A stretch of DNA of 64,000 nt. It comes from Bacillota bacterium. GTDB taxonomy: Bacteria > Bacillota > Ch66 > Ch109. The notes beneath the pieces are model-generated. The model was not told where the DNA came from, ran no database searches, and saw only the letters and a list, made by a program, of their open reading frames with translations. The stretch covers positions 1 through 64,000 of the forward strand of contig JABLWZ010000004.1 of the NCBI GenBank assembly GCA_013178275.1. The letters are read 5' to 3'. Shown one piece after another: positions 61,155 to 64,000 of this stretch. The first letter of the stretch is position 1; every line of letters starts with the position of its first letter. Made by a program: the position numbers and the translations under genes.

Positions 61155-61240
61155 AAATCTCTACCGTGCAGATAACATAGCCGAAATATGCCGTCGGAAA
61201 CCAGTAAATCCTATGCCATGCAAATAAAAGGAGTATACTA

Positions 61241-61918
61241 ATGGATTTATTAGTCAATGTAAGTATGGTTATACTGATCAACATTGTTTTAAGTGGAGAC
61301 AACGCTATAGTCATTGCTCTAGCCTGCAGAGCGCTGCCGCCGGACCAGAAGAAAAAGGCTATCATCTGGGGGAGTGGACTGGCGGTTGCTTTTAGAATTA
61401 TTCTTGTTGGCATTGCCACATATTTATTGCAAATACCATTTCTACAGTTTATCGGTGGCTTAGCCTTAGTCTATATAGGCTATCAATTGTTGGCTGCAGA
61501 TGACGACTATGATGGTCTTGAAGCTTCAAACAGCTTCTGGATAGCAGTAAAGGCCATCCTGGCCGCTGATTTGATTATGAGTCTGGATAATGTACTGGCT
61601 ATAGCGGGCGTAGCTAAAGGAGACTGGCTGATACTGATACTTGGATTAGCCATTAGTATCCCACTGGTTATTTTCGGTGCTCAGATATTAACTTCGCTGA
61701 TGAATAGATTTCCCATCGTGGTTTATATCGGCGCGGGCTTAATTGCCTGGACTGCAGCTGAAATGATGTGCGGCGATAAGATGATTGGTCACTTTATCGT
61801 GCAATACGCTCTGATACTAAAAATTGTAATAACTGGGGGTGTGTTAGTCATTGGTTACATGCGCAAGCCCAAACCGGAGAAAGAAACTGTTAAAGAATCA
61901 ACGAAACCAGCTAACTAA
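61241..61918 (+). CDS. TerC-family integral membrane protein (YjbE-type)
   Basis: 225 residues, about seven spans, AAAAGGAG before the ATG. Conserved acidic motifs: LSGDNAIVIALACR (residues 18-31) in span 1 and SLDNVLAIAGVAKGD later, typical of the TerC/YkoY/YjbE group. These proteins are linked to metal (Mn2+) export or metallation of secreted enzymes. A sigma-54 promoter lies upstream; no yybP-ykoY riboswitch core was found. A hairpin at 62030-62059 probably ends the transcript. Confidence 0.9.
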   Translation: MDLLVNVSMVILINIVLSGDNAIVIALACRALPPDQKKKAIIWGSGLAVAFRIILVGIATYLLQIPFLQFIGGLALVYIGYQLLAADDDYDGLEASNSFWIAVKAILAADLIMSLDNVLAIAGVAKGDWLILILGLAISIPLVIFGAQILTSLMNRFPIVVYIGAGLIAWTAAEMMCGDKMIGHFIVQYALILKIVITGGVLVIGYMRKPKPEKETVKESTKPAN

Positions 61919-62029
61919 ATAATTTTGAAATGTTTTAAAAAGGTATGTTCTAGGAGGAAATAACTTATCGATCTCTTTTTATGGGGTAATTTCCGAAAAT
62001 ACTTCTGCAAGATTAGTCGCCAATAAAAT

Positions 62030-62059
62030 AAATTCACCCCGCTTACGTGAGGTGAATTT
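62030..62059 (+). terminator. Hairpin after terC
   Basis: AAATTCACC (62030-62038) pairs perfectly with GGTGAATTT (62051-62059), loop of 12 bases that adds weaker pairs; no long U-run. Confidence 0.55.
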
Positions 62060-62084
62060 AAATGGTTAGTCCCAAACTTTATTA

Positions 62085-62700
62085 TTATGCTTGGCTAAAC
62101 AGACTATCAACTTCTCTTCTAAGATATTATAAATACTTGATAGTAGATATATCTTCACATATACTGAAAAAGGATTTGAACCCATTTTTAAAGAGATTCA
62201 AGATATATATAAAAATTCTTTATTAAATCAAATATTTAAGGGCTTCGAAAAACAAAATTATATCCATAGCTTTTGGGGGAAAAGATACTAGTTGGCCTGA
62301 AAAAAATATTTTAATCAATAAAGATAGTATCTTGTATGAACCCCAAAACCTAAGAAGGCTCAAATTACTAAGTGAAATGTCACAACAAAATAGAACAATT
62401 CAACATAATTTTTGGAATTTTTGGAAATGGCTTTATATGGATCTGTTGACCGAGCAAGTTCATTCAATCAAGAAAAAGCTTTAAAGATTTTTAGAGACGA
62501 TGTTATAAGAGAAATGCTATGGACTTCCGCTACTAAAAATAGAATTCACAGAAGAATCATGGGTTCTCTACTAGAAAAAAGAAGGAAATTAGAAGGTATT
62601 TTGAATAGAAACGATATTTTGCCAATTCCTGATTGGGTTTATACCATACGAGCCAGACCTTATTGAGAAATTCGGTTTTGAAAATGACTTGCAAAGTCGG
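62085..62700 (+). pseudogene. Degraded AT-rich gene (includes an 84-codon open frame at 62412-62666)
   Basis: Protein-like pieces occur in successive plus frames: GFEPIFKEIQDIYKNSLLNQ near 62172, NRTIQHNFWNFWKWLYMDLL near 62391, and the open frame MEFLEMALYGSVDRASSF... at 62412-62666, which ends in WVYTIRARPY. Only small fragments remain, so a family cannot be named. Bounded on the left by AGTCCCAAACTTT (62068), repeated at 63440 and 63461. Confidence 0.4.
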
Positions 62701-62705
62701 TTAAC

Positions 62706-63314
62706 TTAGTACAAACCACGGTCATCAATTTTGCATTTAATTCCTTTTTCTTTGCTAATATTTTCAATTACTTCCCTGAGCACTTTGCTATCATGGAAGT
62801 CTCTAGGCCATAACACAGACGAAGACCCGTCTTTTAAATCAAATTCAATAAAGGGGTTTTCCCAATCCCTAACCCCGACTGTAAATTTTATCTGGTTAAT
62901 ATCCTCCCATAGAAGCTTATATTTACCCTTAGTAAAGCCGTTTTCATCAATGACAATCTCCTTCATGCTAAGGAAGTGTCTCAAGTACCTATAAATAAGA
63001 AATATTGATATAATGCTAAAGATTAATGTTAAAATGTCATCGATAAAATCCCTGTTCTTAAAAAATAGAAACACTGCTCCAATCATTAAAGCTAGGGAAA
63101 TAAATAGTTCGTACCTATCATTTGGTGATAAATAATCTCTTTTAAAGGTATAGTTTGTACCATCTGAAGTAAAAGGCTGGTTTTTTAATACTTTATTTTT
63201 TAGCTTTTTAATATCAGGTGCAACAACATAAAACAGAAAAATAATGAAAATCGGATAGAACAAGATTAAGGCCGCTAACATGATTGTTCCTATTGTCTTG
63301 AAGATCTCATGCAT
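62706..63314 (-). CDS. Small membrane protein with a C-terminal PH-like domain
   Basis: 202 residues, AT-rich. A span near residues 10-32 (MLAALILFYPIFIIFLFYVV) and two more near 70-85 and 93-110, then a soluble beta domain (KEIVIDENGFTKGKYKLLWEDINQIKF ... IEFDLKDGSSSVLWPRDF) resembling bacterial PH/DUF-type domains. Function unknown. The isolated position in a degraded AT-rich region suggests acquired DNA. Confidence 0.65.
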   Translation of the reverse strand: MHEIFKTIGTIMLAALILFYPIFIIFLFYVVAPDIKKLKNKVLKNQPFTSDGTNYTFKRDYLSPNDRYELFISLALMIGAVFLFFKNRDFIDDILTLIFSIISIFLIYRYLRHFLSMKEIVIDENGFTKGKYKLLWEDINQIKFTVGVRDWENPFIEFDLKDGSSSVLWPRDFHDSKVLREVIENISKEKGIKCKIDDRGLY

Positions 63315-63395
63315 AAGTAGCTTACCGACCTATTAGTTTCATTTGAGTATAGTATACATAATCGGTATAAATCCTACAAATTCTTATACTAAATC

Positions 63396-63430
63396 AAAAG
63401 ACCATCTTCTTTTAAAGACGGTCTTTTGTC
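63396..63430. terminator. Intrinsic terminator
   Basis: AAAAGACC...GGTCTTTT stem around AT-rich loop, followed on plus by GTCCTTTTA. It separates the membrane protein gene from the transposase fragment. Confidence 0.65.
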
Positions 63431-63439
63431 CTTTTATTT

Positions 63440-63477
63440 AGTCCCAAACTTTTTGATCACAGTCCCAAACTTTTTGA
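63440..63477. repeat. Two direct repeats AGTCCCAAACTTTTTGA
   Basis: Copies at 63440-63456 and 63461-63477, with a third partial match at 62068-62080. 63478-63817 contains no supported gene. Confidence 0.6.
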
Positions 63478-63817
63478 GAACCCACACAACCCTGTATTGG
63501 TAAAATAAAATCTTAGACTGATGAATGCAGTAAAACCTTGATTTAACTGATATCCACTTCCACAAACAAAATAACAATTAGTTAGACTACAAAATTAACC
63601 AGTAATTTTTTCCCCTTTGTTTCTGAAAAATAAATCTATAGACTGGTTAGGTATCTGATGATCGAATAGGTAATTGTATTGCTTAGAGCATAAAAGAATT
63701 TCTCTGCCACTTAGATATTTAGGGTATTGAAACTTTATTGTGGAATGAGGTCACAATTTTCCTTCTGACATAATATGGATTAGAGTGTGGAAATATCAGT
63801 TCAGTAATCTTCAAATT

Positions 63818-64000
63818 CTAAAGATAGCTACCTTGTTCTGTTATTGCCTTCATGTCATACAATGAAACACAAAAAGAATCGATCGATTGGCCGCTTACCC
63901 AAGTTACGGTAGCCCAGATACGGTCTTTCGTTATTATAATGCTGAAGCCAGGTGTCCAAATCAGCCTGTAAAGCTTCTACCGATTCGTTAAAGTTCTCTC
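63818..64000 (-). pseudogene. C-terminal part of an IS481-type transposase (runs off window)
   Basis: The minus strand reads LQADLDTWLQHYNNERPYLGYRNLGKRPI, the conserved C-terminal part of IS481/IS3-like DDE transposases (YNxERPHxGYxNxGRRP). The frame then changes because CGAT is duplicated (ATCGATCGATTC); after it, DSFCVSLYDMKAITEQGSYL ends at TAG 63818-63820. The direct frame would stop at 63855. The rest of the element is beyond the edge. Confidence 0.75.

Noticed and set aside
60977..61240. yybP-ykoY manganese riboswitch upstream of terC
   Set aside because: The conserved GGGGAGUA elements and paired core were not found.

Overview
The window looks like a chromosomal piece of an anaerobic, spore-former-lineage Firmicute, most likely a Peptococcaceae/Desulfotomaculum–Pelotomaculum type bacterium. 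The reasons are Gram-positive style GGAGG ribosome sites, an HdrA/MvhD electron-bifurcation module, a selenocysteine formate dehydrogenase with its maturation genes, a ferredoxin-dependent 2-oxoacid oxidoreductase and DUF6385-like repeat proteins. This taxonomic call is an inference; no rRNA is present.

Layout. 1-2668: minus-strand hdrA-mvhD operon running off the left edge. 3177-5186: DUF1858 protein and divergent L-serine dehydratase sdaAB-sdaAA. 5439-7160: gltX followed by tRNA-Glu(CTC). 7495-9221: frameshifted ftsH. 9587-11460: two divergent DUF6385-like genes, one with a long GPVEISGSVAVS-type repeat and a frame break. 11528-23638: a nonulosonic (legionaminic-type) acid glycosylation locus comprising a Maf glycosyltransferase fused to a degenerate KdsC-like domain, CMP-sugar synthetase, PtmE-like nucleotidyltransferase, radical SAM/B12 protein, FemAB-like acyltransferase, neuB, a DegT-like aminotransferase, neuC, a methyltransferase and legB. 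23773-24342: short tyrosine recombinase.

24569-38307 is a molybdenum/formate region. A sigma-54 regulator is preceded by three tandem modules that each look like a Moco riboswitch plus an intrinsic terminator. Upstream on the same strand is the operon fdnG(Sec)-fdnH-fdnI-fdhE-mog/moeA-like-moeA-fdhD, and a further moeA lies on the plus strand. The regulator could sense cofactor status through its leader and substrate through its GAF/PAS domains.

38304-45671: cysK, then a low-GC accessory operon of three unrecognised genes (coiled-coil/glycine-zipper membrane protein, His-rich membrane-associated protein, 400-residue protein) behind a WYL regulator, with a WYL pseudogene remnant on the far side of cysK, then a VWA protein. 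46119-60314: catabolic gene set on the minus strand (IclR regulator with a frameshift, M24 peptidase, maleate isomerase/racemase-like protein, MFS transporter, glutamate dehydrogenase, korABC, GltD-like flavoprotein with a ferredoxin tail, a CBS-PAS-sigma-54 regulator, DASS-type anion transporter). Together these suggest uptake and oxidation of an amino or dicarboxylic acid via 2-oxoglutarate to succinyl-CoA. 60961-64000: exact sigma-54 promoter and a TerC-family gene, then AT-rich degraded sequence, a membrane protein and the end of an IS481-type transposase.

The most interesting items are the triple Moco-type riboswitch array, the Maf-KdsC fusion beside a Ser-rich repeat protein, the WYL-headed accessory operon, and a MITE-like repeat that supplies the C-terminus of an aminotransferase.
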